NCBI GenBank assembly: GCA_036620675.1
Contig: JAZHEE010000019.1
Origin: Jejubacter sp036620675
GTDB taxonomy: Bacteria; Pseudomonadota; Gammaproteobacteria; Enterobacterales; Enterobacteriaceae
DNA: 64,000 nucleotides
Direction: 5' to 3' (one strand)
Each line of letters begins with the position of its first letter. Position 1 is the stretch's first letter. The position numbers and the translations under genes are program-made. This document shows positions 7,623 to 15,554 of this stretch, one piece after another. The notes beneath the pieces are model-generated. The model did not search any database and had not been told where the DNA came from. It was given only the letters and a program-made list of their open reading frames with translations.

Positions 7623-7890
7623 CTATGATGACGCGGCCTGCTCGCCCATTCGGGCAGGCCTGGATTTCAGGCGTCAGGCCAGCAACGGTCTCGCCTTCCC
7701 CATCAGCCAGCCCTTACCAACAGCAGCCCCAGACACTCCACGTCGAAACCGATCATCACCACGTTCATACCGCCCTGCCGATTAATGCCGTAGGGAAACC
7801 GCAGTTGGGTGCCGACAACCCCACGGCTAAACAACCGTCAGTACGCAGGTGCTCCCCTCCGGCCCCAACCACCGTAAAACAGCATAAGGC
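7623..7890 (-). pseudogene. yhhS: Remnant of yhhS (MFS transporter), internally deleted and full of stops
   Basis: No open frame of useful length exists here, but minus-strand translation shows a degraded copy of YhhS. Around 7874-7882 it reads LFY, then GGWGRRGAPAY, a stop, RLFSRGVVGTQLRFPYGINR and GGMNVVMIGFDVECLGLLLV; the E. coli protein has LFYDAKGWDG...LFSCAFVGTRLLFPNGINR and GGLNVAMICFSVEIIGLLLV. After a frameshift come LMGKARPLLA (E. coli WMAKIGVLLA), a stop, then RLKSRPARMGEQAASS and the terminal stop, matching the E. coli C-terminus RLKKRPPEHVPEAASSS. So the N-terminal half and about 100 codons before the C-terminus are gone. Position between dcrB and yhhT and minus orientation equal those of intact E. 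coli yhhS. Confidence 0.88.
7635..7660 (+). terminator. Possible dcrB terminator stem
   Basis: GGCCTGC (7635-7641) pairs with GCAGGCC (7654-7660), followed by TGGATTTC. It lies 17 bases after the dcrB stop and inside the yhhS remnant. The U-tract is poor. Confidence 0.4.
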
Positions 7891-7984
7891 GGCGCCATGT
7901 TTTTCAGATATCATCCGTCGTAAATACGCCAGATATCGCTACACTTTCTGGCGCCCCACCTGCTACCACTCATAAAAAGGATTG

Positions 7985-9034
7985 ATGATGTCAGGCTATG
8001 ACCCTGAGAAAGCCGGGCTGCACATGCTGCAGAAACTGGCGGCGCTGGTGATAATTGTGGCCGGTATCCGCGCGGCGTCGGATATTATTGTGCCGCTGCT
8101 GCTGGCGGTATTTTTTGCCATCGTGCTCAACCCGCTGGTGGTGTGGTTTATGCGCCGCGGGCTGCGGCGCGGTCTGGCGGTCACCGTGGTGGTCATCACC
8201 ATGCTGATTCTGATGTCGCTGGTGCTGGGCGTGCTGGCCAGCTCGCTCAATGAATTCGCGACCCGGCTCCCTGAATTCAACCATATGCTGACCGAAAGAG
8301 CGCTTCAGCTGGAACGTCTGATTCCCGGCAATCAGCATCTGTCTCCGGAACGTCTGCTGCAGCGTATGGACTCTGAGCGGATGGTCTCTTTCGCCACCAC
8401 CCTGATGACCCAGCTTTCCGGTGCCATGGTCAGCGTGGTAGTGCTGGTAATGACCGTTATCTTTATGCTAATGGAAGTGCGCCATATTCCATACAAGCTA
8501 CGCTTTGCGTTGAACAACCCACGGATCCACATCGCCAGCCTGCATCGCGCCCTGAAAGGAGTGAGCCACTATCTGGCGCTCAAAACCCTGATGAGTCTGC
8601 TAACCGGCGTCATCACCTGGGTGGGGCTGAAACTGCTGGGCGTGGAGTTCGCGCTGATGTGGAGCGTGCTGGCCTTTCTGCTGAACTTTATTCCGAATAT
8701 CGGTGCCACCATCTCCGCCATTCCCCCCATGCTACAGGCAATGTTGTTTAACGGCTGGTATGAATGTCTGATGGTCGGCGCGCTGTTTTCCGCCATCCAT
8801 ATGGTCATCGGCAATATGGTGGAGCCAAGAGTAATGGGTCGCCGTCTGGGTATGTCGACGCTGGTAGTCTTTCTGTCGTTGCTGTTCTGGGGCTGGCTGC
8901 TGGGGCCTGTAGGAATGCTGCTTTCGGTGCCGCTGACCAGCGTCTGTAAGATCTGGATGGAGACGACCAAAGGCGGAAGCAAGCTGGCGATTCTGCTGGG
9001 GCCCGGGCGCCCGAAGCAGCGCCCGTTGCCATAG
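7985..9034 (+). CDS. yhhT: YhhT, AI-2E family (PerM/TqsA-like) transporter
   Basis: A 349-residue polytopic protein of the AI-2E/PerM family. Features: the N-terminal helix pair with RAASDIIVPLLLAVFFAIVLNPLV, a soluble loop, then ALKGVSHYLALKTLMSLLTGV and LLNFIPNIGATISAIPPM, which is the family's PNIG signature, and a C-terminus TKGGSKLAILLGPGRPK shared with E. coli YhhT. Its substrate is unknown. Two adjacent ATG codons (7985, 7988) follow AAAAAGGA; either may be used. In E. coli acpT follows; here the convergent neighbour is padC. Confidence 0.93.
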   Translation: MMSGYDPEKAGLHMLQKLAALVIIVAGIRAASDIIVPLLLAVFFAIVLNPLVVWFMRRGLRRGLAVTVVVITMLILMSLVLGVLASSLNEFATRLPEFNHMLTERALQLERLIPGNQHLSPERLLQRMDSERMVSFATTLMTQLSGAMVSVVVLVMTVIFMLMEVRHIPYKLRFALNNPRIHIASLHRALKGVSHYLALKTLMSLLTGVITWVGLKLLGVEFALMWSVLAFLLNFIPNIGATISAIPPMLQAMLFNGWYECLMVGALFSAIHMVIGNMVEPRVMGRRLGMSTLVVFLSLLFWGWLLGPVGMLLSVPLTSVCKIWMETTKGGSKLAILLGPGRPKQRPLP

Positions 9035-9038
9035 CGAT

Positions 9039-9545
9039 TTATTTCAGGTTATTAGGGAAATCCGCAGGGAGTTCGCTCGCCGGGCAGTTGATAACGCTGT
9101 CGTCATCTGCCCCACAGTCGCGAATAAACGTAATGGTGGCGAACTCATCGATAACTTCGGTGGGATAAGCCGGGCCCGCTTCGCGATACGCTTCCATCTG
9201 CGCAATATGCTCGTTCTGGAAACAGACCGTTTTTTCCGGGTTATTCATCACCCAGCGCGGGAAAAAGATGGTGCCATGAAACAGGCGGTCGCCCAGGTTC
9301 GCAATCAGACTGACGTCGGTTCCGGTCGGCTCGGTCCAGGAAATCTTGTAGATATTCTCACCGACCCGCGCAATATAGACATGCTGATCTTTCACCCAAC
9401 GATTACCGACAATCCCGCTGTGAATACGGTAGTCCAGGGTGCTGGCGTTCTTTACGTAAAACTCGTAATTCCAGCCGTTATCGTAGGTATACACCAGATG
9501 TTTGCCCACAAAACCACTCAAATCCTGTTTATCGAAGTTGCTCAT
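9039..9545 (-). CDS. padC: Phenolic acid decarboxylase
   Basis: A 168-residue cofactor-free lipocalin-fold decarboxylase that converts hydroxycinnamates (p-coumarate, ferulate, caffeate) to 4-vinylphenols, a detoxification of plant phenolics. Sequence features match the enterobacterial ferulate/phenolic acid decarboxylases: FVGKHLVYTYDNGWNYEFYV, IHSGIVGNRWVKDQ, YKISWTEPTGTDV, LHGTIFFPRW-type segment. The residues equivalent to the Bacillus catalytic set are present as Tyr19, Tyr21, Arg49 and Glu72. It is divergent from a LysR-family gene 99 bases away, a typical arrangement for substrate-induced control. Confidence 0.93.
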   Translation of the reverse strand: MSNFDKQDLSGFVGKHLVYTYDNGWNYEFYVKNASTLDYRIHSGIVGNRWVKDQHVYIARVGENIYKISWTEPTGTDVSLIANLGDRLFHGTIFFPRWVMNNPEKTVCFQNEHIAQMEAYREAGPAYPTEVIDEFATITFIRDCGADDDSVINCPASELPADFPNNLK

Positions 9546-9644
9546 GTTGTACCTCCTGATGTGTTGATATGATCAGCATACTGCTTCACTTTTTGGATGA
9601 ATAACGCTAATTTTCCATTAAATTAATCTGATATTTAAATCAAT

Positions 9645-10502
9645 ATGCATAAGACAACCCTGGAGCAGTGGGTGCTACTGGAAAAGGTAGTCGAGCTGGG
9701 CAGCTTTGCCCGGGCTGCGGAGGCCAGCAACCGCAGCCAGTCATCGGTCAGCTATAACCTGAACCTGCTTCAGGAGCGGCTGGGAGTGGCGCTGCTTCAG
9801 CCCGAAGGGCGACGCGCGGTGCTGACCCCGGCAGGAGAGCAGCTACTCGCCCAGGCCCGACCGTTACTTGGCGCTTTTCACTATCTGGAAGCCCGCGCCG
9901 TCACCCTGCGCGACGGGGTACGCGCCCGCCTGGATCTGGTGGTGGACGCCATCTATCCTCGCGCCCGGCTGTTCAGCCTGCTCAAGCGTTTCCAGCAGTT
10001 GCACCCCGCTACCCGCATCCATTTGACCGAAGTGCTGGAAAGCGAGCCGCTAAGCGCCGATGCCGATGTGATGGTGCTGACCCGCCGCCAGGATATCAGC
10101 GGCCGCGGACAGTGGCTGATGAATGTCGACTTTGTGGCCGTGGCGCACCGCGATCATCCCCTGAACCGTAGTGATGAACCGCTTAGCGAAGAGCGGCTCG
10201 CCCGCTACCCCCTGATTCAGATAGCCGGCCGTGACGCCCGGGAAAGCCTCGATCACTCGTCGGGGGAAAACTGGATCTTCTCGACCATTGACGCCGCCAC
10301 CGAAGCGGTACTCCACCAGGTTGGCTACGGCTGGCTGCCGGAAGAGCGTATCGCAGGGGCGCTTGCCGACGGAATCCTGCGTCCGCTGGCGCTCAGCCAC
10401 GGGGCACGGCGCGCCACGCCTCTCCACCTGCTGGTACGCCAGGATCTCGCGCCGCTGGATGCGCCGGTCGCCACTCTGCTGCGCCTGTTTAACGAAACCT
10501 GA
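9645..10502 (+). CDS. LysR-family regulator divergent from padC
   Basis: A 285-residue LysR-type protein. The winged helix-turn-helix occupies about residues 5-64 (VVELGSFARAAEASNRSQSSVSYNLNLLQERLGVALL), followed by the linker helix and a two-lobed effector domain to the C-terminus. Its adjacency and divergent orientation to padC suggest that it controls that gene, probably in response to hydroxycinnamates; this is inference. The shared 99-base intergenic region is AT-rich with several T-N11-A-like stretches near 9610-9640. An SDR follows 77 bases downstream in the same orientation. Confidence 0.88.
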   Translation: MHKTTLEQWVLLEKVVELGSFARAAEASNRSQSSVSYNLNLLQERLGVALLQPEGRRAVLTPAGEQLLAQARPLLGAFHYLEARAVTLRDGVRARLDLVVDAIYPRARLFSLLKRFQQLHPATRIHLTEVLESEPLSADADVMVLTRRQDISGRGQWLMNVDFVAVAHRDHPLNRSDEPLSEERLARYPLIQIAGRDARESLDHSSGENWIFSTIDAATEAVLHQVGYGWLPEERIAGALADGILRPLALSHGARRATPLHLLVRQDLAPLDAPVATLLRLFNET

Positions 10503-10579
10503 CCCGCACGCAGCGCCAACGACGCGACGCGGCGGCTGCTACCCTTGATAATGAGCATTCATGCAACAGGAGGAGCAAC

Positions 10580-11374
10580 ATGCATATCGACCTTTCCGGG
10601 AAACGCGCTCTGGTGACCGCCTCCACCGGCGGAATCGGGCTGGCTATCGCACGCGGACTGGCGGAAAGCGGCGCCGAAGTCATTATTAACGGACGTAGCG
10701 ACGCTTCAGTCAGTCGCGGCCTGGAAACGCTGCGTTCTTCTCTTCCGGCGGCAAATCTGCGCGGCATAGCGGCGGATCTGGGCAGCGCTCAGGGCGTCGA
10801 AACCCTGCTCAAACAGCTCGCCGGGGTGGATATTCTGGTCAATAACGCCGGTATCTATGGCCCGCAACCATTCAACGAAGTCGATGACGCCACCTGGGAA
10901 CGCTTCTGGCAGACCAACGTCATGTCCGGCGTACGCCTTTCCCGGGCCCTGCTGCCAGCCATGATGACCAAAGGCTGGGGTCGGGTGGTATTTATCTCTT
11001 CCGAATCAGCCCGCAATATCCCCGCCGATATGATCCACTATGGCGTCAGCAAAACGGCGCAGCTGGCGCTGTCCCGCGGGCTGGCGAAATATGCCGCGGG
11101 TAGCGGCGTCACGGTCAATAGCGTTCTGCCTGGACCAACGATGTCAGACGGCTTCGAGGCGATGATGCGGGAAGAGATGACCAAAACCGGTAAGTCGCTG
11201 GAAGAGCTGGCGAAGGCGTTCGTGATGGCCGAGCGGCCCGCCTCTGTGATTCAGCGGGCGGCTACGGTAGAGGAAGTGGCGAACATGGTCGTGTACGTCT
11301 GTTCGCCTCAGGCCTCGGCCACCTCCGGCGCCGCCCTGCGGGTAGACGGCGGCGTCGTGGACGATATCGTCTGA
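10580..11374 (+). CDS. Short-chain dehydrogenase/reductase
   Basis: A 264-residue classical SDR. The nucleotide-binding motif is TASTGGIGLAIARGL (about residues 12-26), followed by NNAG near 88-91 and the catalytic Ser and YxxxK set in FISSESARNIPADMIHYGVSK (Ser near 144, Tyr/Lys near 157/161). A strong ribosome site AGGAGG precedes the ATG. The substrate cannot be named; homologues are often annotated as 3-oxoacyl-ACP reductase-like oxidoreductases. Its gene follows the padC-linked LysR gene, so a role with the phenolic module is possible but unproven. It is convergent with sulP with a 1-base gap. Confidence 0.85.
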   Translation: MHIDLSGKRALVTASTGGIGLAIARGLAESGAEVIINGRSDASVSRGLETLRSSLPAANLRGIAADLGSAQGVETLLKQLAGVDILVNNAGIYGPQPFNEVDDATWERFWQTNVMSGVRLSRALLPAMMTKGWGRVVFISSESARNIPADMIHYGVSKTAQLALSRGLAKYAAGSGVTVNSVLPGPTMSDGFEAMMREEMTKTGKSLEELAKAFVMAERPASVIQRAATVEEVANMVVYVCSPQASATSGAALRVDGGVVDDIV

Positions 11375-11375
11375 A

Positions 11376-12851
11376 TCAGGAAAGCGCCACCGGCCACTGA
11401 TTCAGGCGAATGCCGCGCTGGCGGGCATTCTCGCCGAAGTCAGTCAGAACGGCTTTCACATCGGGATCCATCCAGCTGGCGTTATCGTGCTCGACGATGA
11501 CCACGCTGTTTTCCGGGATCTCCGCCAGCAGGTTCTGGAGCTGCGGGTTGTGCATAAAGGTCAGATTCTGCTGAAAGCGCAGCACATAGTGGTCATCGTA
11601 GCGAGTCAACTGCAACGCGTTACGATGGCTTTTATAGACGCTGTAGAGGATCTGGGTTGCCAGCCCGAGCCCGATGCCCGCCAGCATACCGAACAGAATG
11701 ATGCCGACAATGGTGGTGATAAACGGCACGAACTGCTGGGCGCCCATGCGGATATGGTCGACAAACAGCCGCGGCGACGCCAGCTTATAGCCGGTATGCA
11801 ACAGCACCGCCGCCAGGCTCGCCAGCGGAATCAGTGAAAGCAGCCCGCTAAACCAGAGACCACAAATCAGCAGCAACACGCCATGCAGCAGAATCGAAAG
11901 CTTTGACTGCGCGCCGGAGCTGACATTAACCGAACTACGGACAATCACCGCGGTAATCGGCATCGCCCCCAGCAGGCCGGACAGCAGGTTGCCTACACCC
12001 TGCGCCCGCAGCTCTTTATTAGGCGACGGCGACGGATGCTGGGGACGCAGCTTATTCAGCGCCTCCTGGCTAAGCAGCGTCTCCAGGCTCGCCACCAGCG
12101 CCAGAGTCAGCGCCACCACATACACCGACGGATTCCGCCAGGCCGCCCAGCCAGGGCTTTCCAGTTCGCCAATAACCCCTCCCAGGCTGGTAAATTCCGG
12201 AAGCGAAATGCGCGGCAGCGCAGCAAACCACTCCGGTGCCACACGCTGGGTCAGCAGCGTGGTGACAACCCCCATCAACACGGCAATCAGCGGTCCCGGG
12301 ATCCAGTTAACCGACTTCGCACGGCGGATAAACGGCGTGGACCACAGCCAGAGGATCAGCAACCCGCTTCCCCCCACCAGAATAGCGGGCAGCGAAAAGG
12401 CGAAGCTGCCAGTCAGCAGTTCGCGCCAGCCGTTTTCGCCCGGCCCCCGCAATGCCACGGGGATCTGCTGAATAATCAAAAGAATACCAATGGCCGCCAG
12501 CATGCCTTTAATAACGCTGCCCGGTACCAGTGAAATAAAGCGCCCGGCACGCGCCACACCCAGCGCAAACTGAATCACTCCGGCCAGTACCAGCGCCAGC
12601 AGGAAGGCGGAAAAAGAGCCCAGCGTTTCCAGCGAGGCGACCACAATGGTGACCAGTCCGGCGGCCGGTCCGCTGACCGCGAAGCGCGATGGGCTCATGA
12701 CCGTCACCACCAGGCCGCCAATCACCCCGGTCAGCAGCCCGACAAACGGGGGCAGGCCGCTTGCCTGGGCAATGCCCAGACAAAGCGGTAGCGCAACCAG
12801 AAAGACGACCAGCCCGGCGGGAATATCCTGACGCAGCGTACTCAAATTCAT
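11376..12851 (-). CDS. SulP-family anion transporter coupled to carbonic anhydrase
   Basis: A 491-residue SulP/SLC26-type protein with about 12-14 membrane segments. The start region DIPAGLVVFLVALPLCLGIAQASG and the ISPSRFAVSGPAAG-like segment are the SulP core (here SPSRFAVSGPAAGL), and VRSSVNVSSGAQSKLS lies in the second half. After the last membrane span (about residue 400) an 80-residue tail resembles a degenerate STAS domain. Its first four bases overlap the stop of the upstream beta-carbonic anhydrase (ATGA), so the two are translationally coupled. That pairing suggests bicarbonate transport; sulfate or another anion remains possible. A shorter paralogue lies at 21008-22249. Confidence 0.9.
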   Translation of the reverse strand: MNLSTLRQDIPAGLVVFLVALPLCLGIAQASGLPPFVGLLTGVIGGLVVTVMSPSRFAVSGPAAGLVTIVVASLETLGSFSAFLLALVLAGVIQFALGVARAGRFISLVPGSVIKGMLAAIGILLIIQQIPVALRGPGENGWRELLTGSFAFSLPAILVGGSGLLILWLWSTPFIRRAKSVNWIPGPLIAVLMGVVTTLLTQRVAPEWFAALPRISLPEFTSLGGVIGELESPGWAAWRNPSVYVVALTLALVASLETLLSQEALNKLRPQHPSPSPNKELRAQGVGNLLSGLLGAMPITAVIVRSSVNVSSGAQSKLSILLHGVLLLICGLWFSGLLSLIPLASLAAVLLHTGYKLASPRLFVDHIRMGAQQFVPFITTIVGIILFGMLAGIGLGLATQILYSVYKSHRNALQLTRYDDHYVLRFQQNLTFMHNPQLQNLLAEIPENSVVIVEHDNASWMDPDVKAVLTDFGENARQRGIRLNQWPVALS

Positions 12852-13477
12852 GGGGACGACTCCTCTGCGGTTTGTTCTGTCAGATCTTTCAGATGGCCAC
12901 TGCCCAACTCGTAGACGCAGCCGTACAGCCCAAGCGCCCGCCCGCTGCGCCAGACGGCGCGTACCGGTTCGCAGGCCGCCAGTCGGGCAAACTGGATCAG
13001 GACATTGGCTTCCACCAGCCGCTTATGGCGTTCGGCTTCGTCATCGTCCGAGCGATGAAACTGCTCGATATTGTCGCCAAGAGCGCCACGCAGGCTGGCG
13101 ATACGGCGTGCCAGCGCTGAATCCTCACTGGCCAGCGGCAGATCGGGCAGAGCCAGCGCCGCCTGGACGCCGCCGCAACCGTAGTGGCCACACAGCACCA
13201 CCCGCTCCACTTTCAGGTTGAACAATGCGTACTGCAGTACGCTCATAAAATTATCGTCCGAGCAATCAACCATATTGGCGATATTACGGTGAACAAACAG
13301 TTCGCCTGGATGGGAGCCAGTCAGCACCTCTGCCGGAACCCGGCTATCGGAACAACCTATCCACAGCGAGTGGGGTTGCTGCTGATGCACATATTTCTCA
13401 AAATAGTTTGGATCCCGTTGACGGCACTGAAGCGCCCAACTACGGTTCCTGGCTAACAGGGGTTTTAACGTCGTCAA
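12848..13477 (-). CDS. Beta-carbonic anhydrase
   Basis: A 209-residue beta-class carbonic anhydrase (CO2/bicarbonate interconversion, zinc enzyme). The zinc ligands and catalytic dyad are visible: C42SDSR with Asp44 and Arg46, and H98YGC101, numbered exactly as in E. coli Can. The N-terminal half (DPNYFEKYVHQQQPHSLWIGCSDSR, GELFVHRNIANMV) is close to Can, but the C-terminal third differs and the protein is shorter, so it is a Can/CynT paralogue rather than can itself. It is first of a two-gene operon with a SulP transporter. Upstream is a 500-bp AT-rich non-coding stretch likely to hold the promoter. Confidence 0.94.
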   Translation of the reverse strand: MTTLKPLLARNRSWALQCRQRDPNYFEKYVHQQQPHSLWIGCSDSRVPAEVLTGSHPGELFVHRNIANMVDCSDDNFMSVLQYALFNLKVERVVLCGHYGCGGVQAALALPDLPLASEDSALARRIASLRGALGDNIEQFHRSDDDEAERHKRLVEANVLIQFARLAACEPVRAVWRSGRALGLYGCVYELGSGHLKDLTEQTAEESSP

Positions 13478-13988
13478 AGCATGCCTCTTTTATTCGGAAA
13501 TACCTCTCTGACCTGGTCATACGATAATGCATGGCGCATTCGCCGCAGCATGCGAATCATCCAGGTCACAACGGCGAAAAATAATGTGTAGCACCTTTCT
13601 ATTAGCAATTAGCCCAGGATTAATCCTATAAACAAAATTAATTTATTTTTGTCATCTTGTTTAAATAAATTGTCTGTTTTTCGTAAATTCACAAAACTGT
13701 AATCGCTATTACTCTGCACTCAGAAAATCCAGCAAATACGATGATTTAATGGGATTTTTCCAAACAAATATTAATTATCACTCATTATAAAAATGAATTT
13801 CGTAAATTTAATTAAATATTAAACCATTAGAATGTCTTATATCACCCCCGGTCATATGGTTATTCCATCTGGAGTTTCACCGGGACTCAATCTGCTGTAT
13901 AAAAATTACAGACCCCCTTCCCGGTGGGCATTATCAGTCGTACTTATTTTTCTTCCGGCGTTATTAGAATTAATAAAGGAGGTTCACC
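13478..13988. other. AT-rich 511-bp divergent intergenic region
   Basis: No gene seen. The stretch separates the divergent carbonic anhydrase and alpha/beta hydrolase genes and is much more AT-rich than its surroundings between about 13590 and 13830, which is unlike the rest of the window and may mark horizontal origin or H-NS-type binding. Its right end carries the short complementary segments described separately, and AAAGGAGG at 13976-13983 is the hydrolase ribosome site. A short open stretch beginning at 13832 has no ribosome site and overlaps the hydrolase gene out of frame. Confidence 0.7.
13847..13926 (+). promoter_or_regulatory. Possible leader with mutually exclusive hairpins before the hydrolase
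   Basis: CCCGGT (13847-13852) can pair with ACCGGG (13879-13884), while the overlapping CACCGGGA (13878-13885) can instead pair with TCCCGGTG (13919-13926). The second pairing encloses a small stem CTGTA/TACAG (about 13895-13911). The segments lie 63-140 bases before the start codon. Whether they are transcribed is unknown. Confidence 0.3.
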
Positions 13989-14996
13989 ATGTCCCAAAAA
14001 CTGTTGCGCGGATCGATACTGGCGGCAGGCCTGATGCTGGCGGCGCATAGTCAGGCGGCTGTCACCTACGGCGAACATCTGGAAGGATTCGACTACCCCT
14101 GGCCACTTCAGCACTTTGACTTTCGCTCCCAGCAGCAGAATCTGCGTATGGGCTATATGGACGTCAAACCCGATAAGCCCAATGGCCGGGTAGCCGTACT
14201 GATGCACGGCAAAAACTTTTGCGCCGCCACATGGGAAAGCACTATCAGGGCGCTAACTAACGCCGGTTTCCGGGTTATCGCGCCGGATCAGATAGGCTTT
14301 TGCACCTCCAGCAAACCAGACTATTACCAGTACAGCTTCCAGCAACTGGCGGATAACACCCATCGCCTGCTGGAAAAACTGGGGGTGAAAAAGGCCATTG
14401 TCATCGGCCACTCTACCGGCGGGATGCTGGCTACCCGCTATGCCCTGATGTACCCACAGCAGACCGAAAAACTGGTAATGGTCAACCCCATCGGACTTGA
14501 GGACTGGAAAGCCAAGGGAGCGCCTTATCGCACCCTGGATCAGTGGTACGCGCGTGAACTGAAAACCAGCGCGGCAGGCATTAAAGCCTATGAACAGAAA
14601 ACCTACTATATGGGGAACTGGAAGCCGGAATATGACAAGTGGGTTGATATGCTGGCCGGGCTGAACGCGGGGCCGGGGCATAAAAAGGTCGCCTGGAACT
14701 CGGCCCTTATCTACGACATGATTTTCACCCAGCCGGTCTGGTATGAATTTAAAGATCTGAAGGTGCCCACCACGCTGTTCATCGGCACCGGCGATACCAC
14801 CGCCATTGGCAGCGATATTGCTTCGCCAGAGGTGAAACAGAAGCTTGGCAATTACCTGCAGCTGGGTAAAGAGGTGGCTAAGATGATCCCCAACGCCCGA
14901 CTGGTGGAATTCCAGGGCATGGGCCACGCGCCGCAAATGGAAGATCCACAAATGTTCCACCAGCGGTTGCTTGACGATTTGGGCAGTGAGCCGTAA
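13989..14996 (+). CDS. Exported alpha/beta hydrolase
   Basis: A 335-residue alpha/beta-hydrolase-fold protein with a signal peptide (cleavage after AHSQA, about residue 23), so it should act in the periplasm. The catalytic triad is visible: nucleophile Ser142 in GHSTGG, Asp269 in GTGDTTAIG and His313 in GMGHAPQ; the HGKNF segment near 73 supplies the oxyanion hole. AxPDQIGFCTSSKP is typical of epoxide hydrolase/haloalkane dehalogenase-like members. The substrate is unknown. The ribosome site AAAGGAGG is very strong. It is followed 66 bases later by a rhodanese and then a nitronate monooxygenase-like gene in the same orientation. Confidence 0.88.
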   Translation: MSQKLLRGSILAAGLMLAAHSQAAVTYGEHLEGFDYPWPLQHFDFRSQQQNLRMGYMDVKPDKPNGRVAVLMHGKNFCAATWESTIRALTNAGFRVIAPDQIGFCTSSKPDYYQYSFQQLADNTHRLLEKLGVKKAIVIGHSTGGMLATRYALMYPQQTEKLVMVNPIGLEDWKAKGAPYRTLDQWYARELKTSAAGIKAYEQKTYYMGNWKPEYDKWVDMLAGLNAGPGHKKVAWNSALIYDMIFTQPVWYEFKDLKVPTTLFIGTGDTTAIGSDIASPEVKQKLGNYLQLGKEVAKMIPNARLVEFQGMGHAPQMEDPQMFHQRLLDDLGSEP

Positions 14997-15007
14997 AGAA
15001 TAATAGC

Positions 15008-15031
15008 TGACGTTCCAGAGTCGGGACGTCA
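15008..15031 (+). terminator. Hairpin after the hydrolase gene
   Basis: TGACGT (15008-15013) pairs with ACGTCA (15026-15031), with further CC/GG pairing inside. No U-run; it could be a weak terminator or an mRNA end protector between the hydrolase and rhodanese genes. Confidence 0.35.
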
Positions 15032-15062
15032 TAGATAACCACCGATATAATAAGGATAAAAA

Positions 15063-15458
15063 ATGAGTGTTGTTTCTGAATATCAGGCAGAAAGTCTCCA
15101 GGAAGTCGCACAATACTTTAGAAAGAAACTGCAATTTGAAACCGACTGTGCTGATGTTCATAGCGCATTCGCCAATGGTGATATCGACTTTACTCTGATC
15201 CACGCTGTCGGTAGCGAAGAAGCCTTTCGTAAAAAGCATATTCCTGGCGCCATGCACTTCCCGCATCGATTAATGACCGAAGAGAACCTGGCCGACTGGG
15301 ACAGAGACACACTCTATGTGGTTTATTGCGCAGGCCCCCACTGCAACGGCGCAGACAGGGCGGCAATGAAAATGGCCGATCTCGGCTTGCGCGTCAAAGT
15401 GATGTCTGGCGGCCTGACCGGCTGGGCGGATGAAGGGTATGCGTTCGCAGGGGAATAA
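15063..15458 (+). CDS. Rhodanese-domain protein
   Basis: A 131-residue single-domain rhodanese. About residues 20-130 form the domain, with the substrate-entry segment RKKHIPGAMHFPHRLM and the active-site loop YCAGPHCNGADRAA, in which the first cysteine is the expected persulfide carrier and a second cysteine lies in the loop. The C-terminal GGLTGWADEGY is the standard rhodanese end motif. Role unknown; such proteins transfer sulfane sulfur or act in redox sensing. It has its own ribosome site (AAGGATAAAAA) and lies between the hydrolase and flavoprotein genes. Confidence 0.88.
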   Translation: MSVVSEYQAESLQEVAQYFRKKLQFETDCADVHSAFANGDIDFTLIHAVGSEEAFRKKHIPGAMHFPHRLMTEENLADWDRDTLYVVYCAGPHCNGADRAAMKMADLGLRVKVMSGGLTGWADEGYAFAGE

Positions 15459-15554
15459 GCGCCGGCTGACGCAATAAAATCACAGCGAATAGTTGCTTTT
15501 AAGATGCACTTTATGTTGCCATATCGTTACCAGATATCGCTTAAGGTTAACGTT

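Noticed and set aside
7625..7975. Plus-strand open frame of 116 codons after dcrB
   Set aside because: It is antisense to the yhhS remnant and has a Pro/His/Gln-rich low-quality composition.
13832..14050. Plus-strand open frame of 72 codons before the hydrolase
   Set aside because: No ribosome site, overlaps the hydrolase start in another frame, and the hydrolase has a very strong ribosome site and a clear signal peptide.
14253..15266. Open frame of 337 codons on the minus strand
   Set aside because: Antisense to the alpha/beta hydrolase and the rhodanese genes, both of which have catalytic motifs.
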